Positions 8,462 through 17,642 of a DNA stretch of 64,000 nucleotides are shown piece after piece. The notes under the pieces are model-generated. The model saw only the letters and a program-made list of their open reading frames with translations. It ran no database searches and was not told the origin of the DNA. Made by a program: the position numbers and the translations under genes. The stretch's first letter is position 1; each line of letters starts with the position of its first letter. This DNA is from Nostoc commune NIES-4072 (GTDB lineage: Bacteria; Cyanobacteriota; Cyanobacteriia; Cyanobacteriales; Nostocaceae), in assembly GCF_003113895.1 (NCBI RefSeq), contig NZ_BDUD01000001.1:6782534-6846533 (forward strand), given 5' to 3'.

Positions 8462-9670
8462 ATGCCCAATTCCCAAATTCGCATTTATACGCAAAAAGAA
8501 CAGGGTGAAGAATGGCTACGTCGGTATCGTGGCTGTCTACCCGTATTTGCCTGTGTTTTAGGATTTACTGAAACTGGTTTAATTCCAGGGATTTCAGCAG
8601 CCGGTCGCACTCCAGAGGATCGGAAATATACTGCTTGTGCCGATGCTGAGTTTTTGTACTATGGCCCAGAACATAAAGCCAAATATCCCTTACCACCATT
8701 AGCGGCTGGGGCTTCGCCTGTGCTGATTTCTCGCGCTGTCTTTGAGTCACTAAAGATACCAGTTCATTTGTTTAATGCTGGTTTACCTCAGCCTCCGGCT
8801 GTGCCAGTAATTGATTTGGGCGGCACGCCTGCTCGGTGTTTAAGTAGTGGTGCTGCTATGGAAATTACAACTGTACACCACTTGTTTAAACAAGGGCTAC
8901 TTTGGGGTGAACGCCTTGCTGCCGATAACCAACATAAGTATGTGATTCTCGGTGAGTGCGTCGTTGGAGGCACTACAACTGCCCAAGCAATCTTAACTGG
9001 TTTGGGTATAGATGCTGCTGGAAAAGTTAACAGTAGCCACCCTATTTGTAACCACGCGCAAAAGTGGGCACTAGTGCAAGCTGGGCTGGAGAAGATGAGG
9101 GGGAGCAGGGAGCAGGGAGCAGGGGGAGCAGGGGGAGAAAATTATTTTATTTTGTCGTCCTCATCCCCTTCATCCTCCCCTGTTAACCCCTTGCAACTCG
9201 TCGCTGCTGTGGGTGATCCGATGCAAGTGGTGGTAGCTGGGATGGCGATCGCTGCTAGTCGAAGTTGTGGTGTAATGCTTGCTGGTGGGACGCAAATGCT
9301 GGCGGTTTATGCGCTGATAAGTGCGATTGCTCAAACTTACGCCTTATCATGGCAACCAGAAGAAGTAGTTGTAGGCACAACTCGCTGGGTGGCAGAAGAT
9401 CCTACTGGCGCTACAGTTGACTTAGCCCTCAGCTTAGAAAAAGCCAGCTTAACTCAGAGTGGAAGAACACCTCCCCTATTAGCAACCCATCTAAGCTTTG
9501 CTGATTCTCGTTATACCCAACTCAGAGCTTATGAGCAGGGCTTTGTGAAAGAAGGTATGGGTGCTGGAGCCGCTTGCATAGCCGCCCATCTTAGTCAAGA
9601 TTGGCAGCAACACCAGCTTTTGGCAGCCATTGAAGCCCAACTTGAACGGCTAAGTACAGCATCTCATTAA
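8462..9670 (+). CDS. cobT: CobT-like nicotinate-nucleotide-dependent phosphoribosyltransferase
   Basis: 402 residues. It shows the glycine-rich features of the TIGR00303/CobT-like group: GISAAGRTPEDRKYTACADAE, PPLAAGASPVLISRA, GECVVGGTTTAQAILTGLG and a C-terminal GFVKEGMGAGAACIAA. The family makes the alpha-ribotide of the lower ligand in cobamides. Cyanobacteria are known to make pseudocobalamin, so the base may be adenine rather than dimethylbenzimidazole. Residues about 212-240 (9096-9185) are an in-frame low-complexity insert (GSREQGAGGAGG, then a Ser/Pro tract) made of AGGGGGAGCAGGG repeats, splitting an otherwise conserved region. The start lies in repeat DNA; the ATG at 8462 just precedes the first conserved residues. 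Confidence 0.85.
   Translation: MPNSQIRIYTQKEQGEEWLRRYRGCLPVFACVLGFTETGLIPGISAAGRTPEDRKYTACADAEFLYYGPEHKAKYPLPPLAAGASPVLISRAVFESLKIPVHLFNAGLPQPPAVPVIDLGGTPARCLSSGAAMEITTVHHLFKQGLLWGERLAADNQHKYVILGECVVGGTTTAQAILTGLGIDAAGKVNSSHPICNHAQKWALVQAGLEKMRGSREQGAGGAGGENYFILSSSSPSSSPVNPLQLVAAVGDPMQVVVAGMAIAASRSCGVMLAGGTQMLAVYALISAIAQTYALSWQPEEVVVGTTRWVAEDPTGATVDLALSLEKASLTQSGRTPPLLATHLSFADSRYTQLRAYEQGFVKEGMGAGAACIAAHLSQDWQQHQLLAAIEAQLERLSTASH
9096..9185 (+). repeat. In-frame low-complexity repeat insertion inside the CobT-like gene
   Basis: A tandem GGGAGCAGGGAGCA-type tract is followed by a pyrimidine-rich TCATCCCCTTCATCC tract, adding about 28 residues without breaking the frame. Similar purine/pyrimidine repeat pairs occur between genes in this window, for example near 29570-29620. 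Confidence 0.8.
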
Positions 9671-9992
9671 TTCTTAGGGCTAAGTAGTTTGCCGAAATAG
9701 TCGTAATAGCCTAGCGGTTGAGTAGGAGCAGGTTGCAAAAGGTCAATCTTAGCGAAAGCTGTCTGACTCGTCATCAACCAATTCGATAACAAGATGCCAA
9801 AAAAACCAGGGTTTTTGCTGGATAAAAAAACCGAGTTCTTAATTTTGAATAAAGTCGAGCTAAGAGAGAAAGAGCCACAAAACTTTCCGCTTGTTAGTTG
9901 CTATGCAACTTAAACCCCAAAATTAGTTAAACTTAAAAGCTTTACTTCCTTCTCTCTAGCCATTTTTTTAATTAGTAGAACTGAGATTAAAT
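9671..9992. other. Intergenic stretch with no clear gene
   Basis: 322 bases between the convergent CobT-like gene and a small coiled-coil gene. An AAAAAACCAGGGTTTTT inverted repeat near 9798-9814 could end one or both transcripts. I see nothing else. Confidence 0.4.
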
Positions 9993-10364
9993 TTAATGAA
10001 TTCTCTCTCTAAGTAATTGTTCTTCCAAGGCAGCAATGCGATTGTATGCTGCTGTTAATTGCGCTGTCAGTCGTTGTATTTGAATTTCTGGTGTTATGTT
10101 ATCTCCACCTTGACGATGCATGTCTAGATAAATACCATCTGTCAAGACATCCTTGTGTTCCATTTCTGGATTTAAATTGTTACGTCCTTTGAACTGGTAG
10201 CCTCCAGCCGCGCTATTTTCTTGATAATTATCCTTTGCTTGTGTATTCGCTAAAGAACACTCTGAGAAAGCTTGAGCGACTTTACCATCAAGCTTCTCAA
10301 TCACTTGGCAGAGCGCATCCAGTTTTTCGCTTAAAGTCAGGATTTGCTTCTGTAATGGCTCCAT
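9993..10364 (-). CDS. Small coiled-coil protein of unknown function
   Basis: A 123-residue hydrophilic protein starting at an ATG (MEPLQKQILTL). Both ends are predicted coiled coil: SEKLDALCQVIEKLDGKVAQ at the start and QIQRLTAQLTAAYNRIAALEEQLL at the end. The middle is Asn/Gly-rich. There is no signal peptide, membrane segment or catalytic motif. It could be a scaffold or oligomerisation factor. Codon use and the length of the open frame support a real gene. It faces away from the solute-binding protein gene across about 350 AT-rich bases. Confidence 0.6.
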   Translation of the reverse strand: MEPLQKQILTLSEKLDALCQVIEKLDGKVAQAFSECSLANTQAKDNYQENSAAGGYQFKGRNNLNPEMEHKDVLTDGIYLDMHRQGGDNITPEIQIQRLTAQLTAAYNRIAALEEQLLRERIH

Positions 10365-10720
10365 TTAATACCCTCATCCGTACATTTTCTTTATGTTATT
10401 CAATTTACTCTCGACCTTAACTATACTTATGGATTATTTAAGTATTGATAATTTTTGGTGCAAATGTAACATTTCAATCATTACTTATAAATATAAGTAA
10501 AATTTAACTATAAGTACTAATAAGGAAAATTATGGAGATAATTTAATTTTTAGGTAGCTATTTGCTCAAAAAATCGCTATTTTGATTCAAATAGTCAAAA
10601 TTATCGGTATTGTCAAGAAAAAATACCTTTAATTTTCTAACTAGATTTTTTCAGTTAGTCAGCCTCTGGTGAATCTCTGCTTAATATTAGGTATAATTAA
10701 AAATCTCAAATCCAAAATCA
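10365..10720. promoter_or_regulatory. AT-rich divergent promoter region
   Basis: 356 bases, strongly AT-rich, between the starts of the coiled-coil gene (left) and the lipoprotein gene (right). Both promoters must lie here. I see TATAAT-like strings, but none I would single out. Confidence 0.35.
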
Positions 10721-11881
10721 ATGGATCGACGATCTTTTTTGCTAGGTACAAGTACATTGGCACTCTCACAACTGCTTTTTGGCTGTGGTGGAAACAACCA
10801 GACGCAACTAAAAATACAGTTATTAAAAGGTTCTATACCTGGTCAGGTAGTTAATCAATTCCACAAAGGTTTGCAGCAACAGGTGCAGTTAAAGTTTGCT
10901 CCAGTTGAGCAGATACAGGATTTATTTCAGCAATTACAAAATTGGCAGCAGAAACCAAAAGCCACTGATGAGCAGACATGGAGACGCTTTATACCCTTTA
11001 TGCAAGGTCAAAAAACAGCTGATGCAGACCTAGTGACATTGGGAGATTACTGGCTAAAAGCAGCTATTGAGCAGAAACTGATTCAACCACTCCAAGAGGT
11101 ACAGGGAAACCAATTAAAACAGTGGTCTGCTTTAGATGAAAGGTGGAAGAAACTGGTAACGCGCAACGACCAAGGTAACTTGGACACTCAAGGAAAGGTC
11201 TGGGCTGCGCCTTACAGGTGGGGTAGCACGGTGATTGTTTATAACCGTGACAAATTGCAAAAATTGGGATGGACGCCCAAAGATTGGCGTGATTTGTGGC
11301 GAGATGGAATGCAGCAGCGTATTTCCCTACTTAATCAACCGCGAGAAGTTATTGGTCTTGCCTTAAAGAAGTTAGGAAAATCTTACAATATAGAGAATAT
11401 TGACCAAGTACCAGACTTGGAAAAGGAATTACAGACATTAAACCAACAGGTGAAGTTCTACAGTTCCAATAATTATTTGGAACCTCTAATTATGGGAGAC
11501 ACTTGGCTAGCGGTTGGTTGGTCAAGCGATGTATTGCCAGTTCTGGGACGTTATCCGCAACTTGGCGCAGTTATCCCCCAGTCAGGAACAGCAATCTGGG
11601 CAGATTTGTGGGTACGTCCCGCAGGTATTACTACTAAAAGTACTTTATCAGATCAATGGATTGACTTTTGTTGGCAACCAAGCACAGCTAAACAAATTTC
11701 GGTGTTGACCAAAAGTAATTCGCCAATTTCTACAAATCTGGTCGCTTCCGATATCCAAGAAGCATTATGGAGTATTTTACAGAGCAATCGTCAAGTTTTT
11801 GATAAAAGCGAATTTTTGCTTCCCTTACCCCCATCAGCAATAAAACAATACGAGTCTTTATTTGCCAAAATTAAGGTTTAA
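10721..11881 (+). CDS. Lipoprotein extracellular solute-binding protein (polyamine/iron type)
   Basis: 386 residues. The N-terminus MDRRSFLLGTSTLALSQLLF followed by GCGG combines a Tat-like twin arginine (DRRSFL) with a lipobox cysteine at about residue 22, so it is probably an exported lipoprotein. The body resembles periplasmic solute-binding proteins of the spermidine/putrescine or iron class (GKVWAAPYRWGSTVIVYNRD, then WADLWVRPAGITTKS). No permease or ATPase is adjacent. The region just after the stop is a GGGCATT/GGGCAGT repeat. Substrate uncertain. Confidence 0.8.
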   Translation: MDRRSFLLGTSTLALSQLLFGCGGNNQTQLKIQLLKGSIPGQVVNQFHKGLQQQVQLKFAPVEQIQDLFQQLQNWQQKPKATDEQTWRRFIPFMQGQKTADADLVTLGDYWLKAAIEQKLIQPLQEVQGNQLKQWSALDERWKKLVTRNDQGNLDTQGKVWAAPYRWGSTVIVYNRDKLQKLGWTPKDWRDLWRDGMQQRISLLNQPREVIGLALKKLGKSYNIENIDQVPDLEKELQTLNQQVKFYSSNNYLEPLIMGDTWLAVGWSSDVLPVLGRYPQLGAVIPQSGTAIWADLWVRPAGITTKSTLSDQWIDFCWQPSTAKQISVLTKSNSPISTNLVASDIQEALWSILQSNRQVFDKSEFLLPLPPSAIKQYESLFAKIKV

Positions 11882-11935
11882 TTGGGAATTGGGCAGTGGG
11901 CATTGGGCAGTGGGCATTGGGCATTGGGCATTGAA
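11882..11935 (+). repeat. Heptamer-type tandem repeat GGGCATT/GGGCAGT
   Basis: About six degenerate units directly after the solute-binding protein stop. The same family is seen at 8384-8461 and 29458-29560. Confidence 0.75.
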
Positions 11936-12098
11936 ATTTTCCCATGTCCCTCATCTCCTCTAATTCCTAACTTTTGACTAAGTAGAACATCTGGAAAAAC
12001 CAAACTATGTTAACAAAGGTAAAGTAAACTAAAACCTTCTTCCCTACTGGCTCCTGCCTCCTGCCTGAACCTGATGAGAAATATTCACACCGACCTAC

Positions 12099-12626
12099 TT
12101 AGAGTAAACGCTGTAACCCTATCTTGCTCTTAACAGTCGTTTGGATACTGCATAAAGCTGGACTTGTATTAAAGTTGCAAGTGTAGGTTGCTAGGGGTTC
12201 TTTTTGATAATTAAATACCCGGACATTGTAACCAAAGTTCCGTGCACTGCTACCCAAGCGATTTACGAAGTCGTAGCGCTCTACATAGTCTAGTAAGCTC
12301 CAAATTTGCTGATTCACGATTAAGTCTACTCGTGCGGGTTCTTTTTCAGAACCTGGATATGCTATCCAATTATCCAATAGCTTTCTTTCAGAATTTTGTT
12401 GTGCCCACCATAAACTGGGGACGGTCAATCCTTTTGGGTTTATGGTGTTGGCTGTGATCACATAGTCTTTTGGCTTTGTCAATAAGTCTAGTTCCAGAGG
12501 CGCACTAGAAGGCGACGGTATTGAGGGGGTTTGTGCTAGTGAGGGCGGGACTAGTAAAGTGGTGAGGCTAATGGTTAGTAATAATGAAAGTAATCTCTGG
12601 CGATCGCACAATTTAGGTATATGCAT
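12099..12626 (-). CDS. Secreted protein of unknown function, cyanobacterial type
   Basis: 175 residues. The N-terminus (RQRLLSLLLTISLTTLL, then PPSLAQ) is a clear Sec signal peptide with a likely cleavage after SLAQ near residue 32. The mature part contains GLTVPSLWWAQQ, YVERYDFVNRLGSSARNFGYN and two Cys residues (TYTCNFNTSPALCS) that could form a disulphide. I do not recognise an enzyme motif. Proteins of this kind are periplasmic or surface-exposed. The gene ends in a region related to the dispersed repeat (ATTCACACCGACCTACTTA). Confidence 0.7.
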   Translation of the reverse strand: MHIPKLCDRQRLLSLLLTISLTTLLVPPSLAQTPSIPSPSSAPLELDLLTKPKDYVITANTINPKGLTVPSLWWAQQNSERKLLDNWIAYPGSEKEPARVDLIVNQQIWSLLDYVERYDFVNRLGSSARNFGYNVRVFNYQKEPLATYTCNFNTSPALCSIQTTVKSKIGLQRLL

Positions 12627-12673
12627 AGCTGATACTAATTTGTAATTAAGGCATTAGTAAAAATTCGCATAAT

Positions 12674-13450
12674 TTAAACTTTGATGGCAACGATGCGAAT
12701 TCTTCGATAGTCTGCTGTCCAAGTTCCTTTTTGATACAGCGTTGGCTTGAGATATTCCTCCACGACGCGAATTACTTGTATTTGTTGCTCACTAGACAGT
12801 CCTGCTAAAAAAGGACTAGCAAACATCTCAATCCAGTTGGCCATTCCTGCTTCTCCTTCTGCTAAAGGAGTTGGACGCGCAAAAAGCATGGCATGAATAA
12901 CATCGAAGCCTTGCTGTTCTAGTAGGGTGGCGTACTCGCCAATACTAGGAAAATACCAAGGATTTAGGGCTTGTGTGGGGATATTAATTGCTTCTAAGGC
13001 GCTTTCTAAAGCTGTGGCGATCGCTTGCACATTTCCTTTACCACCAAATTCTGCCACAAAACGGCCTCCGGGTTTTAAAGATTGATGGATGGAAGCGATC
13101 GCACTATCTGCTTCTTTCACCCAATGTAGTACAGCGTTGGAAAACACAGCATCCAATGGCTTATCTACTTGAAAGTTCCTAGCATCAGCAACATTAAAGC
13201 GGATATGGGGATAGTTTTCTCTGGCTTTTTCGATCATCGCGGGTGCAAAATCAACTCCCATGACTTCAGCACCAGCTTGGGCAATTTTTTCTGTGAGTTG
13301 TCCCGTACCACAGCCAAGATCCAAAATGGATTCTCCTGGCTGAGGGTTGAGGAATTTTAGTAAGTCCTCACCATACTGCCAGACAAAGCCGTGTTTATCT
13401 TGGTAAAGAGCAGCATTCCAAGAATTTTTAGGTATTGAAAGATTATTCAT
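12674..13450 (-). CDS. Class I SAM-dependent methyltransferase (trans-aconitate methyltransferase-like)
   Basis: 258 residues. The SAM-binding motif I is ILDLGCGTGQLTEKIA near 40-55, followed by an acidic end of beta 2 (VMGVDFAPAMIEKAR), motif III-like NVADARNF and AVFSNAVLHWV. The layout and the C-terminal half resemble trans-aconitate methyltransferase (Tam) and the UbiE/cyclopropane group, but the substrate is not readable. The start is the ATG at 13450. It is divergent from the LysR gene across 134 bases, the arrangement expected when a LysR protein controls its neighbour. Confidence 0.85.
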   Translation of the reverse strand: MNNLSIPKNSWNAALYQDKHGFVWQYGEDLLKFLNPQPGESILDLGCGTGQLTEKIAQAGAEVMGVDFAPAMIEKARENYPHIRFNVADARNFQVDKPLDAVFSNAVLHWVKEADSAIASIHQSLKPGGRFVAEFGGKGNVQAIATALESALEAINIPTQALNPWYFPSIGEYATLLEQQGFDVIHAMLFARPTPLAEGEAGMANWIEMFASPFLAGLSSEQQIQVIRVVEEYLKPTLYQKGTWTADYRRIRIVAIKV

Positions 13451-13584
13451 AAGTAGTGAAATTACAGTGTGTTGATTTGCCGATTCATCACCGCCTAATT
13501 ATCACAGTAGAAAATATTTTTAACTATGTCCAATATATATTTTCACCTTAACTAATATTTTAAAGATATGAGTTTAGGTAACAG

Positions 13585-14496
13585 ATGGAACTACGACATT
13601 TGCGCTACTTTGTCACCTTGGCCGAAGAATTGCACTTTGGACGGGCGGCGGAACGATTACACATTGCCCAACCTCCCCTAAGTCAACAAATTCGGCAGCT
13701 AGAGGGAGAATTGGGTTTTGAACTGTTTCATCGCACGAAACGAAAAGTACAGTTAACAGAAGCGGGGCAAGTGTTTCTGAGTGAAGTGCAGCAAATTATC
13801 AGGCAATTACAACAGGCAATCCAAGTCGGGCGGCAAACCAGTCGCGGCGAAATTGGACAGTTGGTGGTCGGCTTTGTCAGTTCTGCGGCGTATAATATTT
13901 TGCCTATTATTTTGCGAACTTTTCGTAGTTACGTTCCTGGTGTGAACATCGAGTTGCATGAACTGACTACAGATCAACAGTTAGAGTGGTTACGAGAGGG
14001 TCGAATGGATGTAGGATTATTGCGTCCACCTATTGAAGAAAATAGATTTAACTGCGAAACAATTTTTCAAGAGTCGCTGATGGTGGCACTACCTGAAGCA
14101 CATTTGCTAGCGAGTCAATCTAATGTATGTTTGACATCCCTTGCCAATGAACCGTTTATTTTATTTCCCAGGATATTAGCACCAGGACTTTACGACTTAA
14201 TCATTAGTCTTTGCCAGCAAGCAGGCTTTAGTCCTAAGGTTGCCCAAGAAGCTATCCAGATGCAAACTATTGTTAGCTTAGTAGCAGCTGAGATGGGTGT
14301 GGCGATCGTCCCAGCATCTTTGCAAAATTTGCAACGGATTGGGGTGGTTTATAAAACTTTACAAGAACCTATCCCAAAAGTAGCGTTCGTTGCAGACGTT
14401 GGCGCAGCCATCGCAATGATTTGGCGAAACAATGAGACATCCCCAACTGTGTTGAAGCTTGTAGAAATAGTTAAACAAGCTGCCCAGCAGTGGTGA
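13585..14496 (+). CDS. LysR-family transcriptional regulator
   Basis: 303 residues. The N-terminal winged helix is canonical (LRHLRYFVTLAEELHFGRAA, then LSQQIRQLEGELGFELFHR). A linker helix and an effector-binding domain of the CbnR/BenM type follow (GQLVVGFVSSAAYNILP, RMDVGLLRPP). Aromatic-acid and CO2-metabolism regulators fall in this group; the ligand is unknown. Because it is divergent from the methyltransferase gene, that gene is the most likely target, along with itself. Its last codons form the left arm of a strong hairpin shared with the convergent U32 gene. Confidence 0.9.
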   Translation: MELRHLRYFVTLAEELHFGRAAERLHIAQPPLSQQIRQLEGELGFELFHRTKRKVQLTEAGQVFLSEVQQIIRQLQQAIQVGRQTSRGEIGQLVVGFVSSAAYNILPIILRTFRSYVPGVNIELHELTTDQQLEWLREGRMDVGLLRPPIEENRFNCETIFQESLMVALPEAHLLASQSNVCLTSLANEPFILFPRILAPGLYDLIISLCQQAGFSPKVAQEAIQMQTIVSLVAAEMGVAIVPASLQNLQRIGVVYKTLQEPIPKVAFVADVGAAIAMIWRNNETSPTVLKLVEIVKQAAQQW

Positions 14497-14509
14497 ATAG
14501 GGCAGCTTG
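14476..14509. terminator. Bidirectional hairpin between convergent lysR-type and U32 genes
   Basis: A perfect 10-bp stem, CAAGCTGCCC at 14476-14485 and GGGCAGCTTG at 14500-14509, with a 14-base loop that contains the LysR stop codon. It is followed by AT-rich DNA. It is placed where both transcripts must end. A long T run is missing, so factor-independent termination may be partial. Confidence 0.65.
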
Positions 14510-14518
14510 CAATAATTA

Positions 14519-17143
14519 TTATCGCAATGCAGACACTCCCATAGGGCCACGAGTTACACCCAATTGATTTTGCAGTTTCAACTCGCGCCAGAGTTGAGAA
14601 CCTGTAATCTCACCTTGCAGTAGTTGAGTATAACAATGTATTGTTTTATTCACTTGTTCTGGTGTTTCATTGACAAACTCAATGCGAAACTGACGTAATC
14701 CTAGTTCTATGAGACGCTGTACGTACTCGGCTCCGGTTTGAGCAGTGCCGTTAAATACAGTATTGCGACAACCTACATCTGCTTTGAGGACGTGTTCGCT
14801 ACCAATGCGATCGCGCAATTTCACTTCCTGCTTTTCACAAGGTCGTCCACAGTTAGTGTAGTCTGTACCTGTAGATAGAAAGGCACAAAATACACAATGT
14901 TCCATGTGAAACATCGGCATGTGTTGATGGATTGTCACCTCAAACCACTGGGGTGGGCAACTGGTGAGCAGGTCTTGTAGTTGGGTAATATTCAGGTCAT
15001 AGGATGCCGTCAGCCTTTCTAAACCAAAGTGTTGCTGAAAGTAGTCTGCTGTTAGGGGGTTGGCAACATTGAGCGAAAAATCTCCAATACAACGATCTTG
15101 AGCAAAGAATTGCAATTGGTCATAGTTGCGTATTAGATAGCCATCTGCTTCTGAAGCACGTACTTGCTGCAAAATCCAATTTTCCCCCGGTTTGGTAATT
15201 CGGGGAGGTGCGACCCATATTGTGGGGAGTGGGGAGACGCGATTAATCGCGTCTGTACAGGAGTTAGGAGTTAGGAGTGAAGAATTGTCTGCTTTGTTTT
15301 TTTGCTGTTGTTGGCGCACCATTTGAACGGCTTCTCGGTAGGCGCGGGGGTCTTCAAATTCACAGTATAGGATTTCAATACCAGCTTTCAGGGCAGCTTG
15401 GAGTTGCTTGAGGTTTCGTACTAAGACGATGAGTGAGGGAGATGTAGCTTTTGCTTCCCGCAGGGTGGGAGATGAGGAGGGTAGTAAGTCTTGGAAAGAG
15501 ACGTCAGAACGTAATTGCCAGCGTTTGGGTTGACTTCGCAATTCTTCCAACTTTGCTACGATTTCCCGCCGCATCCGGTTCAATTCACTGACGGGCAACA
15601 TAAAAGTACCACTGAGGTAGTTAGTTAGCGTTCCTAAACAGAAAGGTGTGTTACCGAGACGACCGAATTGTTCTTGTAAACGGTCTGCATCTAAGGGTTT
15701 GGTGTGTGCCTCCACTAGTACAATTGCAGACTCTACTTGGACAATATTACCGAGTCGATCGCGGGCGATCGCAATCAAGGCCTGACCAACTTCTCCATAA
15801 ACCTCCAAGTCAATCGGACGTTGAAATTGGGGATTTTCGCCTGCAAAACTCTGCCGCAGTTGCTTATCGAGTTCTGGATCGCTGGTTTTCCAAATGCGAT
15901 CGCCTATATGCACTCGGCGCAAGTTCAAGTCATTTCGCCCAAATGTCAGCATGGTTTCTTTACCTTTGGACACCACAGCATAAACCCGGCCGCCTTCTTC
16001 CTTCGCTTCTGGATGACCGCAGTCAAATACAATTCCATCTCCCGGTTTTACAGGCGCTTCCAGTTTTACTGTTACCTGTTCGTTGTGAATGCGGCTGACT
16101 TCACCCAAATAAACCCCACGTTTTTTACCAAAGCGGGCATGAACTAGTTCCTGATTATTAATCCCGCCAAACCAACCCGTGTAGAGTCCGCGAGAAAATG
16201 CCATTTCTAAGTTGTAGTGTTCTTGATCTGATTGACCTCTCCCCCAGCCCCTCTCCATAACGGGGGTTAGAGGGTTAGGTCTTTCTAATTCCGCCATTAC
16301 TCCATCCAAAGCTTGCCGATAAACACGGGTGACATTAGCAACATACTCTGGGGCTTTCAAACGACCTTCAATCTTGAGACAAGTTACTCCTGATTTGACC
16401 AAATCTGGCAAAACATCTAACCCTGCTAGGTCTTGAGGACTAAGTAAATATTTGCGATCGCCTAAATTCACAACTTCGCCATTAGCGATTAAATCGTAGG
16501 GCATCCGGCAAGCTTGGGCACATTCACCTCGGTTAGCAGAACGTCCGCCTAAAGCCTCGCTAGTCAAACACTGACCAGAATACGCCACACACAAAGCACC
16601 GTGAACAAAGACTTCCAAGGGCAACGAAGTTTCCTGTTGGGCAATCTGCTGCTGAATTTTATTGATTTCCTGAAGAGAACATTCACGCGCCAGCACCACC
16701 AATTGACAGCCGAGGGACTTGGCAAATTCCACTCCAGCTGCACTAGTGATCGTCATTTGGGTGGAAGCATGGATGGGAAAATCGGGCGACAGGTGACGGA
16801 TGAGACGGCATACACCAATATCTTGAACAATCACCGCATCCACACCTGCGGCAATAATTGTGCGGAGATATTGCTGCGCTTCTGCTAGTTCTTTGGGAAA
16901 TATTAGTGTGTTGACAGTGACATAACCCTTTACGCCGCGACGGTGCAGAAATGTCATCAATTGGGGTAAGTCCGCCTCAGTAAAATTTTGTGCCCGCATT
17001 CTGGCGTTGAAGCGATCCAAACCGAAGTAAATCGCATCTGCCCCATTTTCCACAGCAGCTTTAGCACAGTCCCAGTTACCTGCTGGCGCGAGTAGTTCGG
17101 GACGTTGAAGGGAGGTTTGGGAGAAAGGGCGATCGCTTTTCAT
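14519..17143 (-). CDS. U32 family peptidase, RlhA-like, with DUF3656-type extension
   Basis: 874 residues. It starts with PELLAPAGNWDCAKAAVENGADAIYFGLD, the hallmark of U32 proteins. The family signature EVFVHGALCVAYSGQCLTS is followed by the Cys-rich GECAQACRMPYD. A second Cys cluster (HCVFCAFLSTGTDYTNCGRPCE) lies near the end and probably binds an Fe-S cluster. E. coli relatives such as RlhA hydroxylate 23S rRNA, so an RNA-modification role is more likely than proteolysis. Three stretches (about residues 284-304, 551-572 and 618-639) are repeat-derived in-frame inserts not expected in the family. Stand-alone gene. Confidence 0.85.
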   Translation of the reverse strand: MKSDRPFSQTSLQRPELLAPAGNWDCAKAAVENGADAIYFGLDRFNARMRAQNFTEADLPQLMTFLHRRGVKGYVTVNTLIFPKELAEAQQYLRTIIAAGVDAVIVQDIGVCRLIRHLSPDFPIHASTQMTITSAAGVEFAKSLGCQLVVLARECSLQEINKIQQQIAQQETSLPLEVFVHGALCVAYSGQCLTSEALGGRSANRGECAQACRMPYDLIANGEVVNLGDRKYLLSPQDLAGLDVLPDLVKSGVTCLKIEGRLKAPEYVANVTRVYRQALDGVMAELERPNPLTPVMERGWGRGQSDQEHYNLEMAFSRGLYTGWFGGINNQELVHARFGKKRGVYLGEVSRIHNEQVTVKLEAPVKPGDGIVFDCGHPEAKEEGGRVYAVVSKGKETMLTFGRNDLNLRRVHIGDRIWKTSDPELDKQLRQSFAGENPQFQRPIDLEVYGEVGQALIAIARDRLGNIVQVESAIVLVEAHTKPLDADRLQEQFGRLGNTPFCLGTLTNYLSGTFMLPVSELNRMRREIVAKLEELRSQPKRWQLRSDVSFQDLLPSSSPTLREAKATSPSLIVLVRNLKQLQAALKAGIEILYCEFEDPRAYREAVQMVRQQQQKNKADNSSLLTPNSCTDAINRVSPLPTIWVAPPRITKPGENWILQQVRASEADGYLIRNYDQLQFFAQDRCIGDFSLNVANPLTADYFQQHFGLERLTASYDLNITQLQDLLTSCPPQWFEVTIHQHMPMFHMEHCVFCAFLSTGTDYTNCGRPCEKQEVKLRDRIGSEHVLKADVGCRNTVFNGTAQTGAEYVQRLIELGLRQFRIEFVNETPEQVNKTIHCYTQLLQGEITGSQLWRELKLQNQLGVTRGPMGVSALR
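15225..15290 (-). repeat. In-frame repeat insert in the U32 gene carrying a GACGCGATTAATCGCGTC palindrome
   Basis: The segment joins a GGGGAGTGGGGAG tract, the 20-bp palindrome AGACGCGATTAATCGCGTCT and GTTAGGA repeats. All three are also found between genes (37064-37160, 27783-27935). Here they are read through as protein. Confidence 0.8.
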
Positions 17144-17357
17144 CAGATTTAGGGAGGGTTAACTAGCACCATAGTGATTTTATCGAAGTTATTAGGGGAT
17201 GGTGCGTTTTGCCGCAGGCATCGCTATCGCCACGCTAATGTTTTAGTTCACCTGGAGGTGATGAAAAAATGATCCTGGGTTCAAATATTGTGTGTACATT
17301 GTCCACTAACATCAGTTATGCTGTAGATAGAGACTCAGCTAAAGGTGAGAATTAGTC

Positions 17358-17642
17358 ATGTCAGAAATATCATCTGCAAAAGATTGTCGTATCGATTTAC
17401 GAGTTACGCAAGAGCAAAAAGAACTATTAGAACTTGCTGCGAGTCTTAAAGGAATTTCTTTGAGTGCTTATACACTTTTTCATGTTTTGTCAGTTGCCAA
17501 GCAAGATATAGATGCAAATGAAAGGCTTGTGCTGTCAAATCGTGATAGAGATTTGTTTATGTCAGTAATGGAAAATCCGCCAGAACTGAAGGGAAAACTC
17601 AAATCTGCTATTCACAAATATAGACAGAAGTATGACAAGTGA
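17358..17642 (+). CDS. DUF1778 antitoxin (TacA-like)
   Basis: 94 residues. The N-terminal ribbon-helix-helix motif (RIDLRVTQEQKELLELAASL followed by KGISLSAYTL) is that of DUF1778 antitoxins. The C-terminal tail LKSAIHKYRQKYDK is the neutralising part. It precedes and overlaps the GNAT toxin gene by 11 bases, the standard TacA-TacT order. The antitoxin-toxin complex normally represses its own promoter, which should lie in 17144-17357. Confidence 0.88.
   Translation: MSEISSAKDCRIDLRVTQEQKELLELAASLKGISLSAYTLFHVLSVAKQDIDANERLVLSNRDRDLFMSVMENPPELKGKLKSAIHKYRQKYDK

Noticed and set aside
432..11881. One sugar import system made of the 432 permease and the 10721 binding protein
   Set aside because: They are 9 kb apart with unrelated genes between, and the binding protein resembles the polyamine/iron class rather than sugar binders.
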